This document shows positions 17,207 through 25,465 of a stretch of 64,000 bases of DNA, piece after piece. The notes below the pieces were generated by a model. That model saw only the letters and a list, made by a program, of their open reading frames with translations, was not told the DNA's origin and searched no databases. The position numbers and the translations under genes were made by a program. The stretch lies in NCBI RefSeq assembly GCF_900110075.1, contig NZ_FOCJ01000001.1, positions 186,001-250,000 on the forward strand, in the 5' to 3' direction. Position 1 is the stretch's first letter, and the number at the start of each line of letters is the position of its first letter. This DNA comes from Paenibacillus sp. OV219. Lineage in GTDB: Bacteria > Bacillota > Bacilli > Paenibacillales > Paenibacillaceae.

Positions 17207-17232
17207 GAGCACCTTGCGGGTGCTCTTTTTTT
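17207..17232 (+). terminator. Intrinsic terminator
   Basis: Perfect 7-bp stem GAGCACC / GGTGCTC, loop TTGCG, then seven T. Confidence 0.88.
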
Positions 17233-17318
17233 ACTGGGCTTGTCGTGTAGAAGTAGCTATCGTGGATAAATCCACTCATTTTCGGCCGAAACTGCTCAGC
17301 TGCACTGCTCTCCTCCGG

Positions 17319-17508
17319 CTAACGAATCGTATAGCGCTTATTTAGCCGATTTCGGCTGGTTAAATCGGCTAACGAACTGGGGTCACGCTATTGCCCCGAT
17401 TTTGCCACCCAAATGACTCAAATGCGCGGAATAACGTTACCTGAGTTCGTTAGAATATCAAACACGCTGAATTTGCTCGAATAACGCCTCCTGAGTTCGT
17501 TAGAGGGG
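17319..17508 (+). repeat. 190-bp intergenic repeat, copy A
   Basis: It begins CTAACGAATCG and ends TTCGTTAGAGGGG. It is about 93% identical (14 mismatches counted by eye over 190 bases) to the reverse complement of 37398-37587. Internally CTAACGAA/TTCGTTAG boxes recur four times, and the 3' half contains two diverged units of the form GAATAACG, spacer, TTCGTTAG. No open reading frame is conserved between copies. The rest of the 507-bp gap 17162-17668 holds two terminators and nothing else I recognise. Confidence 0.85.
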
Positions 17509-17621
17509 AGGAGCGGGGCTAGAGAGAACTCTGTATAGCGCACTCTGCCCAACTGCTCTGCCCAGCTGCTCTGACCTATGTAGTAACGATTTTTCCGCTA
17601 TAATGATGAGCTTTATCGCGC

Positions 17622-17652
17622 AAAAAAAACCTGCAGCGAATAATGCTGCAGG
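17622..17652 (-). terminator. Intrinsic terminator of the GntR gene
   Basis: Read on the minus strand: perfect 8-bp stem CCTGCAGC / GCTGCAGG, then eight T. It lies just after the stop of the minus-strand GntR gene. Confidence 0.9.
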
Positions 17653-17668
17653 TGTTTCGTTTAATCTA

Positions 17669-18304
17669 TCATAGCACTAGAATCCGCGCGGCGTATTCCA
17701 AATGCTCTACAATCCGCCGCTTAGCCTCATCGGCCTCGCCAGCGAGGATAAGCTCGAAGATTTCGAGGTGATCGCGGTACGAGTTTTGAATCCGGTTATT
17801 GTCTTTGCGGAGCACCTTGAGTGCAAGCTGGAACAACCGATCCTGCAAATTATTCATCATTTGTACCATTTCCTCGTTCTCGTAGACGAGCGCGAGTTGA
17901 CGGTGAAATTCGGAATCTGCGTGCGTAAACGCGAGATAATCATGCTGCGCGGCTGTTTGCTCCTGGATGCGAAGGTTCTCTCTGAACCATGCGATCTCAT
18001 TCGGCGACAGCTTGCGGTTCGCTAGCTTATGCACGATATGGCCCTCGATTGCGATGCGGAAGTCGAAGAAATCAGCGACTCGCTGCAGCGAAAGTCCAGG
18101 CAGGCTAAGTCCTTTGTTCGGCGCGATATTCAGCAGCCCCTCGGCAGCAAGCTTCTCCAGCGCGGATCGGATTGGCGTGCGGCTCATCTGCAGCAGCTCG
18201 ACGAGATATTTCTCAGTCAGCTGATCGTTGCTGCTGATCGTTCCTTCCATAAGGAGTGCGCGAAGCTGCTCATACGCTTTCTCTTTCAGCGTTACTGATG
18301 CCAT
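17669..18304 (-). CDS. GntR-family regulator, FCD type
   Basis: A 211-residue regulator with an N-terminal GntR winged helix (KEKAYEQLRALLMEG, then LQMSRTPIRSALEKLAAEGLL) and a C-terminal all-helical FCD effector domain with the DSEFHRQL motif and downstream His/Arg residues that usually bind a metal and a small organic acid. I chose the ATG at 18304 (MASVTLKEK); upstream starts only add non-homologous residues and extend the overlap with the TIM-barrel gene, which is 35 nt even here. It is last in an operon with that gene. A TGTATACA palindrome (19212-19219) in the divergent promoter region is a plausible operator. Confidence 0.88.
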   Translation of the reverse strand: MASVTLKEKAYEQLRALLMEGTISSNDQLTEKYLVELLQMSRTPIRSALEKLAAEGLLNIAPNKGLSLPGLSLQRVADFFDFRIAIEGHIVHKLANRKLSPNEIAWFRENLRIQEQTAAQHDYLAFTHADSEFHRQLALVYENEEMVQMMNNLQDRLFQLALKVLRKDNNRIQNSYRDHLEIFELILAGEADEAKRRIVEHLEYAARILVL

Positions 18305-19130
18305 AATGATTAACCCCATCTTCTCTAAAATAACCGCTATTCGTAAGTCCGGCGATACTCTCATCCATCCAGCGCTGCTCTAGCGCAATCGTGTCTGCGA
18401 CCGATGCGGTATAAGGTGTCCATAACTCAAGTATTGCGCTTGCCGCGCCTTTACCATGCTGCGCGATTCGGTCCATCAAATAGCCGATATTCAGCTTGCC
18501 GGCGCCTGCAGGTGTTCCGAGAATGGTATAACCCATCTGATGATCGACCCGTTTAATGTCAAAATCTTTAATATGCAAATTGACGAGATACGGTACGAGA
18601 CGATCAATAACCGTCTCCGGATTCTCTAGTGCACCGAATGAATTGACCGTATCGAGGCAGCAACCGACATAAGTCGAGGCGATACTTTCAAACAATTGTA
18701 CCAGTTGCCTAGTCGTATGCATACCATGATTTTCGATGGCAAGCGCGATGCCTGCGCCTTCATAGGCGGGCAGTACTTCGCGCAGTTGAAGCTCGGCCGC
18801 AGCTAGATCTGGTGTCGTAATAATCGTTCGGACGATAGGGGAGCCAAAGGTTTGGGCGATGGCAAGATAGGCGAGCAGATTACTAGGCTCGGTGCCTCTT
18901 GTGCCGACTTCGATTGCAATCTCATAGGTTTCAGCTGTTTGTTTGATATGTTCGAGCTCCGCTTCCGTCTTCGAGTGAAGCGGTAGGTTGTCGGCGAGTT
19001 GCAGCAGGCGAAGACCTCGGCTATGTGTGAGCTGAATCAAGTCTTCAGCCGTGAGCGGCTCGCACGGCATCTCATAACCGGGAACCCCTACTGACCATGT
19101 TAATGTAAACGAGCTAAGTCCGAGCTTCAT
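18270..19130 (-). CDS. TIM-barrel sugar isomerase/decarboxylase-like protein (OiaC-like candidate)
   Basis: A 286-residue protein of the AP-endonuclease-2-like superfamily. Candidate metal-site residues are the Glu in LAIENHG, the Asp in GCCLDTVNS, the His in VNLHIKDF and the Glu in AILELWTP. The start at 19130 (MKLGLSSFTLTWSVGVPG) has AAGGAGG at the right distance; a longer frame exists but lacks a ribosome site. It is divergent from an ApnO-like oxidoreductase. In the D-apionate route, ApnO makes 3-oxo-isoapionate, which OiaC, as I recall also a TIM-barrel protein, decarboxylates. That pairing suggests, but does not prove, a decarboxylase rather than an isomerase. Confidence 0.82.
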   Translation of the reverse strand: MKLGLSSFTLTWSVGVPGYEMPCEPLTAEDLIQLTHSRGLRLLQLADNLPLHSKTEAELEHIKQTAETYEIAIEVGTRGTEPSNLLAYLAIAQTFGSPIVRTIITTPDLAAAELQLREVLPAYEGAGIALAIENHGMHTTRQLVQLFESIASTYVGCCLDTVNSFGALENPETVIDRLVPYLVNLHIKDFDIKRVDHQMGYTILGTPAGAGKLNIGYLMDRIAQHGKGAASAILELWTPYTASVADTIALEQRWMDESIAGLTNSGYFREDGVNHYGISNAERESV

Positions 19131-19208
19131 CGTAACTTTCCTCCTTGGCATGGCGCTTTGTGATGCTAGAATAGCAGGATTTACGCGGAAGAGCAATAAA
19201 TATATATG

Positions 19209-19221
19209 AAATGTATACAAT
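19209..19221. promoter_or_regulatory. Putative GntR operator in divergent promoter region
   Basis: AATGTATACAATT is centred on the perfect palindrome TGTATACA and followed by a related TTGTATTGA. FCD-type GntR proteins often bind GTATAC-centred palindromes. It lies between the divergent TIM-barrel/GntR operon and the ApnO-like gene. Confidence 0.4.
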
Positions 19222-19296
19222 TTGTATTGATAGCTTTAACCCGATCCGCTATGCTTAATTTAGCATTCGAATGAATTCGAGAAGGAGCGGGTATCC

Positions 19297-20166
19297 ATGA
19301 GTGATTCAACAGGGCAAGCGACAATTGCGCTTATAGGAGCAGGCGGGAAAATGGGCTGCCGAATTACCGATAATTTGAAGACGGCTGACTATCGGCTGCT
19401 GCTATGTGAACAATCGGAAACTGGCAAAGCTCGTATTTCTGATCGAGGACTCGCCATAACGCCGAATGAGGAGGCGCTAGCAGAAGCAGATTTCGTGATT
19501 TTGGCGGTGCCGGACGCCGTCATTGGGCCGCTATCGGAGCTTATAGTACCGAAGCTGCGTCCGAATACGACGGTTATCGTGCTAGATCCGGCAGCAGCTT
19601 ATGCGAATCAAGTGGCGCTTCGTAAAGACTGCACCTTTGTCGTCACCCATCCGTGCCATCCTGCCTTGTTCGAGGAGCAGGATACGCCGGAGGCGCGTAA
19701 AGATATGTTCGGCGGCATCGCGGCGAAGCAGGATATCGTCATTGCACTGCATCAAGGACGTCAAGACCACTACGATCAGGCGGAGCAGATTTGTATCCGG
19801 ATGTTTGCGCCGGTAACAAGCTGTCACCGGATCACAGTAGAGCAGATGGCGCTGCTGGAGCCAGCCGCTGCGGAGGTTGTTGCCGCAGCCGCGGCATGTA
19901 TTATGAAAGAAGCGATGGACGAGGTCATCCGAATGGGTGTTCCTGAAGCTGCCGCTCGCGCCTTCATGCTCGGGCATATCCAGATTCCGCTTGCGATTGC
20001 GTTCAATAACGTCAATCCGTTCTCGGATGCGGCGAAGGTTGCAATTGAGTACGGCTATGAGAAGATATTCAAGCCGGATTGGAAGCAAGTATTTACGAAG
20101 GAATCGCTCGATGAGGTGCTGCGGCTTATGCTTCATCTAGACGAGAAGCCTACCGTTCAGCTCTAG
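19297..20166 (+). CDS. ApnO-like oxidoreductase (NAD-binding, PGDH_C-type)
   Basis: A 289-residue protein with an N-terminal Rossmann fold (IALIGAGGKMGCRITDNL) and a C-terminal helical domain (ITVEQMALLEPAAAEVV, KEAMDEVIRMGVPEAAARAFMLGH). The THPCHPALFEEQ motif and overall layout match proteins annotated as phosphogluconate dehydrogenase C-terminal domain proteins, a group that includes D-apionate oxidoisomerase (ApnO). It would oxidise and rearrange a branched sugar acid with NAD+. The divergent TIM-barrel protein and FCD-GntR regulator support a sugar-acid pathway. Family placement is good; the ApnO activity is inference. GAGAAGGAGCGG precedes the ATG. Confidence 0.8.
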   Translation: MSDSTGQATIALIGAGGKMGCRITDNLKTADYRLLLCEQSETGKARISDRGLAITPNEEALAEADFVILAVPDAVIGPLSELIVPKLRPNTTVIVLDPAAAYANQVALRKDCTFVVTHPCHPALFEEQDTPEARKDMFGGIAAKQDIVIALHQGRQDHYDQAEQICIRMFAPVTSCHRITVEQMALLEPAAAEVVAAAAACIMKEAMDEVIRMGVPEAAARAFMLGHIQIPLAIAFNNVNPFSDAAKVAIEYGYEKIFKPDWKQVFTKESLDEVLRLMLHLDEKPTVQL

Positions 20167-20208
20167 CGTAAGGGGCACTAATATTTCCGGGGAAATGAAA
20201 ATAATGAG

Positions 20209-20270
20209 AAAGCGGCTGGATGAAGGAAGCATCGTATGATGCCTATTTCCCGAATCCAGCCGCTTTTTTT
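20209..20270. terminator. Intrinsic terminator between convergent genes
   Basis: A perfect 13-bp stem AAAGCGGCTGGAT / ATCCAGCCGCTTT encloses a smaller stem (GCATC / GATGC) and is followed by seven T on the plus strand. Confidence 0.88.
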
Positions 20271-20300
20271 AATTTCTCCCGAATGAAACGCGCTACGCCG

Positions 20301-21104
20301 TCAAAGGACGGCGTCAGCTGTTTCACCTTGGCTGCCGCTAAGCTCGTCAGGCAGTGTACGCCTGCTTGCCCGGTATTGCCTCGGTGATTCTCCAGTTTCG
20401 CGCTTGAACAGCTTGCAGAACTGGGCGTCGGTCGAGAAGCCGGAGCGACCCGAGATATCGAGCACAGAGAGATCTGTGTTCACAAGCAGCTCGCAGCTAT
20501 TTGCTATCCGTTTCATAAGCACGTATTGCTGCGGCGAAGCGCCGAATTCCTCTTTGAACAGATGACGGAATCGGTCATAGCTGTAGCCGAAATTCTCCGC
20601 CATGACGCCAAGGTTCAGCTTCTCATGGAAGTGATTATCAATGTATCGCTGGAAAGTGACAAGCTTCTTCCCTCCGGTGCGCATCGACCATAGCTCATGC
20701 TTCTGCCTCGATAATTCCACCGCAAGTCTGCCAATCATGTAATCGAGCATAATCGAATAATGCGTCTGCTTGCTCGTGTATTCGTCATAGAGCGCTTCAA
20801 GCAGCGACAGGATCGTGGAATTCTTGTCCTGGAATATGCCTTCCTGCAGCTCGAGCGAATCTTCTTCACAGGTGAAACCGACGAAGATGACGTCAGTATC
20901 TTGAATTCGGCGTTCATCGTGTAGCGTTCCTGGACGAATGAGGCAATAGCTTCCCGCACCGAAGTGGTGCTTCGTATTGCCGATCTCCGTACTCCCATTG
21001 CCGTTTATGTAGTAGACGATCTCATAACAATGATGGGTATGATGTGAGATATAGGTCTGTTTAGCCCGAAGAGACCTGTAGAGGAATTCAAACTTCAATC
21101 GCAT
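20301..21104 (-). CDS. AraC-family transcriptional regulator
   Basis: A 267-residue regulator. The N-terminal half is a cupin-like sensor (HHTHHCYEIVYYINGNG, FGAGSYCLIRPGTLHD), and the C-terminal half has the two AraC helix-turn-helix motifs (LNLGVMAENFGYSYDRFRHLFKEEFGASPQQYV and the second motif around GFSTDAQFCKLFKRETGESPRQYR). ATG 21104 follows AAAGGGG by 10 nt; the in-frame GTG at 21125 is less likely. It is divergent from the GntR gene at 21313, but its targets are not evident. Such regulators commonly sense sugars. Confidence 0.9.
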   Translation of the reverse strand: MRLKFEFLYRSLRAKQTYISHHTHHCYEIVYYINGNGSTEIGNTKHHFGAGSYCLIRPGTLHDERRIQDTDVIFVGFTCEEDSLELQEGIFQDKNSTILSLLEALYDEYTSKQTHYSIMLDYMIGRLAVELSRQKHELWSMRTGGKKLVTFQRYIDNHFHEKLNLGVMAENFGYSYDRFRHLFKEEFGASPQQYVLMKRIANSCELLVNTDLSVLDISGRSGFSTDAQFCKLFKRETGESPRQYRASRRTLPDELSGSQGETADAVL

Positions 21105-21237
21105 GGTTACAATTCCCCTTTGCACGAAAAATGCACTTCGTATAATATTGTAACCAGATCGTTATAAAACGCTTTCTTTTCCAATAATATGCGAAAGATA
21201 CCTTTAAAGCAATGATATCAAATCATGACGATTCCAG

Positions 21238-21267
21238 TTGACATGGCAACTTTCCTTCGCTTACTAT
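21238..21267 (+). promoter_or_regulatory. Promoter of the GntR gene at 21313
   Basis: TTGACA (21238-21243), 18-nt spacer, TACTAT (21262-21267). The palindromic operator begins one base after the -10 box. Confidence 0.6.
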
Positions 21268-21268
21268 G

Positions 21269-21285
21269 TACCTATCAGATAGGTA
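21269..21285. promoter_or_regulatory. Perfect palindromic operator (GntR autoregulation)
   Basis: TACCTATCAGATAGGTA is a perfect 17-bp inverted repeat with a central A just downstream of the -10 box. A near copy sits at the same place in the importer promoter (22042-22055). Confidence 0.7.
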
Positions 21286-21312
21286 GTAAGGCGAAGGGAT
21301 GAGGCCGGATTC

Positions 21313-21993
21313 ATGGGAAAAATTCAGAAAATATTGGTGCATGAGCAAGTATCGCAAGAGATTCAAAACTTCATCCAGGAGCATGAACTTTCCGAAGGGG
21401 ACAAGCTGCCATCTGTAGAAGAAATGACGAATATGTTCGGTGTAGGACGTTCGTCGCTGCGCGAGGCGCTTCGCTACTTGGAAGCGATGGACATAATTGA
21501 AGTCCATAATGGGAAAGGTATATTCGTGAAGGATGTGAACACGTTTCGCTTCAGTGGCAAAGTGAAGATAGAGCGTGAGCGTAATTTCCTGCTGAACATT
21601 CTTGAGGTGCGCAGAGCGCTAGAGGGACAAGCAGTAGCACTTGCTTCCGTGCGGATTACGAGCAAGCAGATCAAGGAAGTTGAGGAATGCCTTGAGGAAT
21701 ACCGCATTCTGAAGGAAGCGAATAAAGATACGTCAAAAGTCGATTTGACGTTCCACCGTCATATTATTAAAGCGGCCAAGAACCCGATTCTGGAGACGGT
21801 ATTGGACTCGATTTCCGGCCTCATTGAGAAGTTCTTCAATGATCCGCTTGGCGATAAAGCGCTGTTTGATGAGACATACCCGTTCCATCATACGATGTTT
21901 ACCGGCATTGCCGCACATGATACAACAGTCGCGATGGAAGAGTTCAATAAGCTAATGGACTGCATCGAGGCGAAAATAAAAAGCGCAAAATAA
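21313..21993 (+). CDS. GntR-family regulator, FadR/FCD type
   Basis: A 226-residue regulator: winged helix (VSQEIQNFIQEHELSEGDKLPSVEEMTNMFGVGRSSLREALRYLEAMDII) and an FCD domain with LTFHRHIIKAAKNPILE carrying likely metal/ligand residues. Its own promoter and that of the downstream importer operon each have TTGACA, an 18-bp spacer and a CCTATCAGA(T/C)AGG element right after the -10 box. This strongly suggests autorepression and repression of the importer and PLP lyase genes. The ligand is unknown. The ribosome site is weak (GATGAGG). Confidence 0.88.
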   Translation: MGKIQKILVHEQVSQEIQNFIQEHELSEGDKLPSVEEMTNMFGVGRSSLREALRYLEAMDIIEVHNGKGIFVKDVNTFRFSGKVKIERERNFLLNILEVRRALEGQAVALASVRITSKQIKEVEECLEEYRILKEANKDTSKVDLTFHRHIIKAAKNPILETVLDSISGLIEKFFNDPLGDKALFDETYPFHHTMFTGIAAHDTTVAMEEFNKLMDCIEAKIKSAK

Positions 21994-22009
21994 TACACAT
22001 TTTTTCTTG

Positions 22010-22039
22010 TTGACACTGTAAAGCGCTTTCAACTATAAT
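22010..22039 (+). promoter_or_regulatory. Strong sigma-A promoter of the importer operon, with cre-like element
   Basis: Consensus TTGACA (22010-22015), 18-nt spacer, consensus TATAAT (22034-22039). The spacer holds TGTAAAGCGCTTTCAA (22017-22032), which on the minus strand fits the CcpA cre consensus except for one position, so catabolite repression is likely. Confidence 0.75.
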
Positions 22040-22041
22040 CA

Positions 22042-22055
22042 ACCTATCAGACAGG
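22042..22055. promoter_or_regulatory. GntR operator in the importer promoter
   Basis: ACCTATCAGACAGG matches the operator at 21269-21285 with one arm base changed, and begins 2 nt after the -10 box. Confidence 0.65.
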
Positions 22056-22235
22056 ATGACTGTGTGATACATGTACTGGAAGCAGGGGTTCATTTTTTTA
22101 GAAAGAGTTGTACAAATATTCAGAATCGAAAGACGAATTACGTTTCATTCCATGATCGGCGCGTAAGCGATTACGCAATGATCGCCAAAGATTGCCCAGT
22201 ACTCATCGATCAAAATTGAAAGTGGAGGGTTTCTC

Positions 22236-23597
22236 ATGGGGGTAACTAAAAAGTCAAAGTATTTGTATCTCGGTCTCGCGACCACAGTGTTGGCAGGCAT
22301 GCTTTCTGCGTGCGGAAGCAACAACAGCAATGATTCTTCTAATTCTGCAAGTACGAACAATGCAGCACAAAACAACGCAGGCGGTAAGCAAGAAGCGGTT
22401 AAGCTTCGCATGATTGAGAGCTTGACAAGTCCTGCTCGTACGGATCTTCTGAAACAATCGATTAAGCGTTTCGAAGATGCGAACCCTGGTATTACAGTTG
22501 AGCTTATCTCGCCGCCGTTCGATCAGGCGGACAATAAGATCCGTACAATGCTGAGCACAGGCGAGAACCTTGACGTTCTTGAAGTGCGTGACCAGACAAT
22601 TAATGAAGATGTTACAAACGGATATGTTGAAAACCTTGAACCATATGCGGCTAAATGGGCAGATTATGCTACCGTTTCTCAAGCTGCTAAGACAGTAGCT
22701 TCGATCGCTGATAAGCCGTATTTTATCGCAAACGGTATGTACGAGCGTCAAATGTTCTACCGCAAAGACTGGTTCGATGCAGCTGGCCTTGCAGCACCTA
22801 AAACATGGGAAGACGTTTACACTGCAGGTAAGAAGCTGACTGATCCAAGCAAGAACCATTACGGCTTCTCGTTCCGTGGCGGCGCTGGCGGTTCAGGCTA
22901 TATCGATGCCATTGCGCAAAGCTACAACGGCGCGAATTTGGATGAAGCTGACGGCCGCTTCCTGAAGGATGGCAAAACAACGATGTTTGGTTCGCCTGAA
23001 GCGAAAGAAGGATTCGAGCTTTACAAGAAAATCTTCAAAGAATCAGCGCCTGCTGACTCCATCAACTGGGGCTTCGCTGAGCAAGTACAAGCGTTTACTT
23101 CCGGCGTAACGGCAATGTTGATGCAAGATCCGGACGTTATCGGCGTTCTGAATGAGAAAATGGAAAAAGGAACTTGGGCTTCTACATTCTTGCCTGTAGG
23201 TCCTACTGGTAAAACGTTCTATGGTATTGGTGCTGCTGGTTGGGGCATGACTTCCTTCTCCGAACATAAAGAAGAAGCTTGGAAGCTGATCGCGTTCTTG
23301 TCGAGTCCTGCAGAAAACACTGCTTTCTGTAAAGCATTCGGCTTGCTGCCGATCCACTCTTCCGCAGCTGAAGATCCGTTCTTCCAAGAAGGTCCATACG
23401 CGACATTGCTTGAGATGAACACGAAGCCGGAAGATTATATTCCGCTTAAACCGAACTACAGCTACAATTCCGGAGACTATGGCGATGTTGTTATGAAGAA
23501 CACGCAAGCTTGGCTCCTTGATCAAGCATCAACTGAAGATACACTTAAAATTTTGGATAAATACTGGCAAGACCAAAAAGCGAAAATCGCGAAGTAA
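22236..23597 (+). CDS. ABC transporter sugar-binding lipoprotein (family 1)
   Basis: A 453-residue extracellular solute-binding protein. The signal ends in lipobox L23-S24-A25-C26, followed by a Ser/Asn-rich linker, then a family-1 binding domain (KLRMIESLTSPARTDLLKQSIKRFEDANPGITVELISPPF, GYIDAIAQSYNG). It captures a small solute, usually an oligosaccharide, outside the cell for the two permeases encoded next. A partial terminator separates it from the permeases, so it should be expressed more highly than they are. The leader of about 190 nt contains a small hairpin (GCGTAA / TTACGC, 22161-22176). Confidence 0.92.
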   Translation: MGVTKKSKYLYLGLATTVLAGMLSACGSNNSNDSSNSASTNNAAQNNAGGKQEAVKLRMIESLTSPARTDLLKQSIKRFEDANPGITVELISPPFDQADNKIRTMLSTGENLDVLEVRDQTINEDVTNGYVENLEPYAAKWADYATVSQAAKTVASIADKPYFIANGMYERQMFYRKDWFDAAGLAAPKTWEDVYTAGKKLTDPSKNHYGFSFRGGAGGSGYIDAIAQSYNGANLDEADGRFLKDGKTTMFGSPEAKEGFELYKKIFKESAPADSINWGFAEQVQAFTSGVTAMLMQDPDVIGVLNEKMEKGTWASTFLPVGPTGKTFYGIGAAGWGMTSFSEHKEEAWKLIAFLSSPAENTAFCKAFGLLPIHSSAAEDPFFQEGPYATLLEMNTKPEDYIPLKPNYSYNSGDYGDVVMKNTQAWLLDQASTEDTLKILDKYWQDQKAKIAK

Positions 23598-23604
23598 TGC
23601 TTTT

Positions 23605-23641
23605 GGTGATGGGTGGCTCCCGCTGTCCATCACCTTTTTTT
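23605..23641 (+). terminator. Intercistronic partial terminator after the binding-protein gene
   Basis: Perfect 8-bp stem GGTGATGG / CCATCACC with a 14-nt loop, then seven T. The permease ribosome site follows at once, as is common for leaky terminators behind binding-protein genes. Confidence 0.8.
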
Positions 23642-23659
23642 AATAAGGAGGGTTAATTA

Positions 23660-24595
23660 ATGGAAACGAAAGTCTCATCTGGTTCGACGGAGAATAAGGG
23701 GAAGAAAACCAGATTCTCGTCACAACTGTGGTTTATTTGGCTCTGTTTGCTCCCTGTTATTATTCTAGTTCTAACCTTTACTTATTATCCCGTTGTTCGC
23801 GGTATAACTCTCGCGTTCCAAGATTACAATTTGATGAATGTGAAGAACGTCAAGTTTATCGGTTTGGATAACTTTAGAACGATATTCCATGATAACCAAT
23901 TCATTACAGCTTTGAAAAACAGCTTGAAATGGGTGTTCTACTCCCTAGTCGCACAATTTGTTCTTGGTTTCATTCTTGCTCTCGTATTGAATAAGCCTTT
24001 CAAAGGCAGAGGACTCTATCAAGGTCTCGTTTTCTATTCCTGGGCGCTTTCTGGCTTCCTTATCGGTTTGATTTTCAAATGGCTTTACAATTCCCAAATT
24101 GGTGTTGTCAACGATCTATTGATTCGCTCCGGACTTATTAAGGAACGTATCGGATTCTTGTCCGATCCGCACTGGGCGATGTTCTCCGTAATCAGCGCAA
24201 ATGTATGGTACGGTATAGCATTTTTCGCAATTATGCTGCTCGCTGCATTGCAATCGATACCTGGCGAACTGTTCGAAGCTGCCGATATCGACGGAGCAGG
24301 CTGGCTGCGTAAATTGTTTAACGTTATCATTCCCTATATCATGCCTACGATCATAACCACTACTTTGCTCAGGGTGATTTGGATTTTCAGCGACCCTACA
24401 CTGATTTATTCGATGACGAACGGTGGACCGGCAGGCATGACACATATCGTCTCCTCATTCATGCTCTCTAAAGTGTTTGGGAACGGCGAATATGGTCTTG
24501 GTTCGGCAGTAGGTATTGTTATGATGCTCATGCTGATGCTCTACACGATCTTCTATCTGTTTGCGACAAAATCCGAGAAAGCGGGGGACTTCTAA
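23660..24595 (+). CDS. Sugar ABC transporter permease (MalF type)
   Basis: A 311-residue inner-membrane permease with about six helices. The EAA loop that docks the ATPase is visible as ELFEAADIDGAGWLRKLFNVIIPYIMP. Its partner permease starts right after its stop. No ATPase gene is nearby, so a shared MsmX-type ATPase encoded elsewhere probably drives transport. AAGGAGG precedes the ATG. Confidence 0.93.
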   Translation: METKVSSGSTENKGKKTRFSSQLWFIWLCLLPVIILVLTFTYYPVVRGITLAFQDYNLMNVKNVKFIGLDNFRTIFHDNQFITALKNSLKWVFYSLVAQFVLGFILALVLNKPFKGRGLYQGLVFYSWALSGFLIGLIFKWLYNSQIGVVNDLLIRSGLIKERIGFLSDPHWAMFSVISANVWYGIAFFAIMLLAALQSIPGELFEAADIDGAGWLRKLFNVIIPYIMPTIITTTLLRVIWIFSDPTLIYSMTNGGPAGMTHIVSSFMLSKVFGNGEYGLGSAVGIVMMLMLMLYTIFYLFATKSEKAGDF

Positions 24596-24596
24596 G

Positions 24597-25424
24597 ATGC
24601 AGAAGAAGCTGTTATTAAGTGCTAAAGTCTTATACTTGACGCTTCACGCTGTCATAATGTTGTTTCCACTTTATTGGATCATCATTACTTCCTTGAAGCC
24701 GCAGAAACAAATTTTCAGCTTTCCGCTTCATTACTGGCCGGAAACATTAACATTAGCGAACTATAAGAAGCTGTTTGAGTTCTCTAACTTTGGCGTATAT
24801 ATCTTCAACAGCTTGCTCGTATCCATCGGTGCGGCGGCTTGCGTTATTCTGATTTCGATCTTGAGCGGTTATGTACTTGCACGGTTTAAGTTCAGGGGTC
24901 ACAAGCATATTATGTTCGGGTTCTTCCTGACACAAATGCTGCCAGGTATTGGTGCACTTATCGTGCTTTATAAAATGATGTCAAGCATGCACTTAACGAA
25001 TCATCTATCATCACTCGTGCTCATTTATACAGTAGGAAGTATCCCATTCTCAACAATTATGCTTAGAGGGTTCTTCCAGCGCATTCCTTCAAGCTTGGAG
25101 GAAGCGGCAATGATTGACGGTTGCTCTCGAATTACAGCATTGTTCCGCGTCATTATTCCGGTCATGCTGCCTGGTATTGCAGCAACGTTCATCTTCGCCT
25201 TCGTAAACAACTGGAACGAGCTTATTATGGCCGTTATGTTCATTGACAGCGAATCGAGCCAGACGCTTCCGGTTGCGATGAATGGGTTCGTTATGAAGTT
25301 TGACATCGACTGGGGTGCAATGTCGGCTGGAACGGTTATGTCCGTTATTCCTACGATTATCGTGTTTGCGATCGCGCAGCGCTTTATCGTAGAAGGACTG
25401 ACGCAAGGTGCAGAAAAAGGCTAA
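24597..25424 (+). CDS. Sugar ABC transporter permease (MalG type)
   Basis: A 275-residue permease with about six helices and the EAA loop SLEEAAMIDGCSRITALFRVIIPVMLPG. The start at ATG 24597 lies one base after the stop of the first permease, with GGGGG at the right distance; an upstream in-frame ATG would overlap the first permease gene. It forms the membrane channel together with the preceding protein. Confidence 0.92.
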   Translation: MQKKLLLSAKVLYLTLHAVIMLFPLYWIIITSLKPQKQIFSFPLHYWPETLTLANYKKLFEFSNFGVYIFNSLLVSIGAAACVILISILSGYVLARFKFRGHKHIMFGFFLTQMLPGIGALIVLYKMMSSMHLTNHLSSLVLIYTVGSIPFSTIMLRGFFQRIPSSLEEAAMIDGCSRITALFRVIIPVMLPGIAATFIFAFVNNWNELIMAVMFIDSESSQTLPVAMNGFVMKFDIDWGAMSAGTVMSVIPTIIVFAIAQRFIVEGLTQGAEKG

Positions 25425-25465
25425 GGATACTATCGATATCGACAATCTCAAGGAGAGCTACAATT

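Noticed and set aside
17319-17508. The 190-bp repeat as an insertion sequence or MITE remnant
   Set aside because: No transposase, no clear terminal inverted repeats and no target duplication could be seen; the neutral term intergenic repeat is kept.
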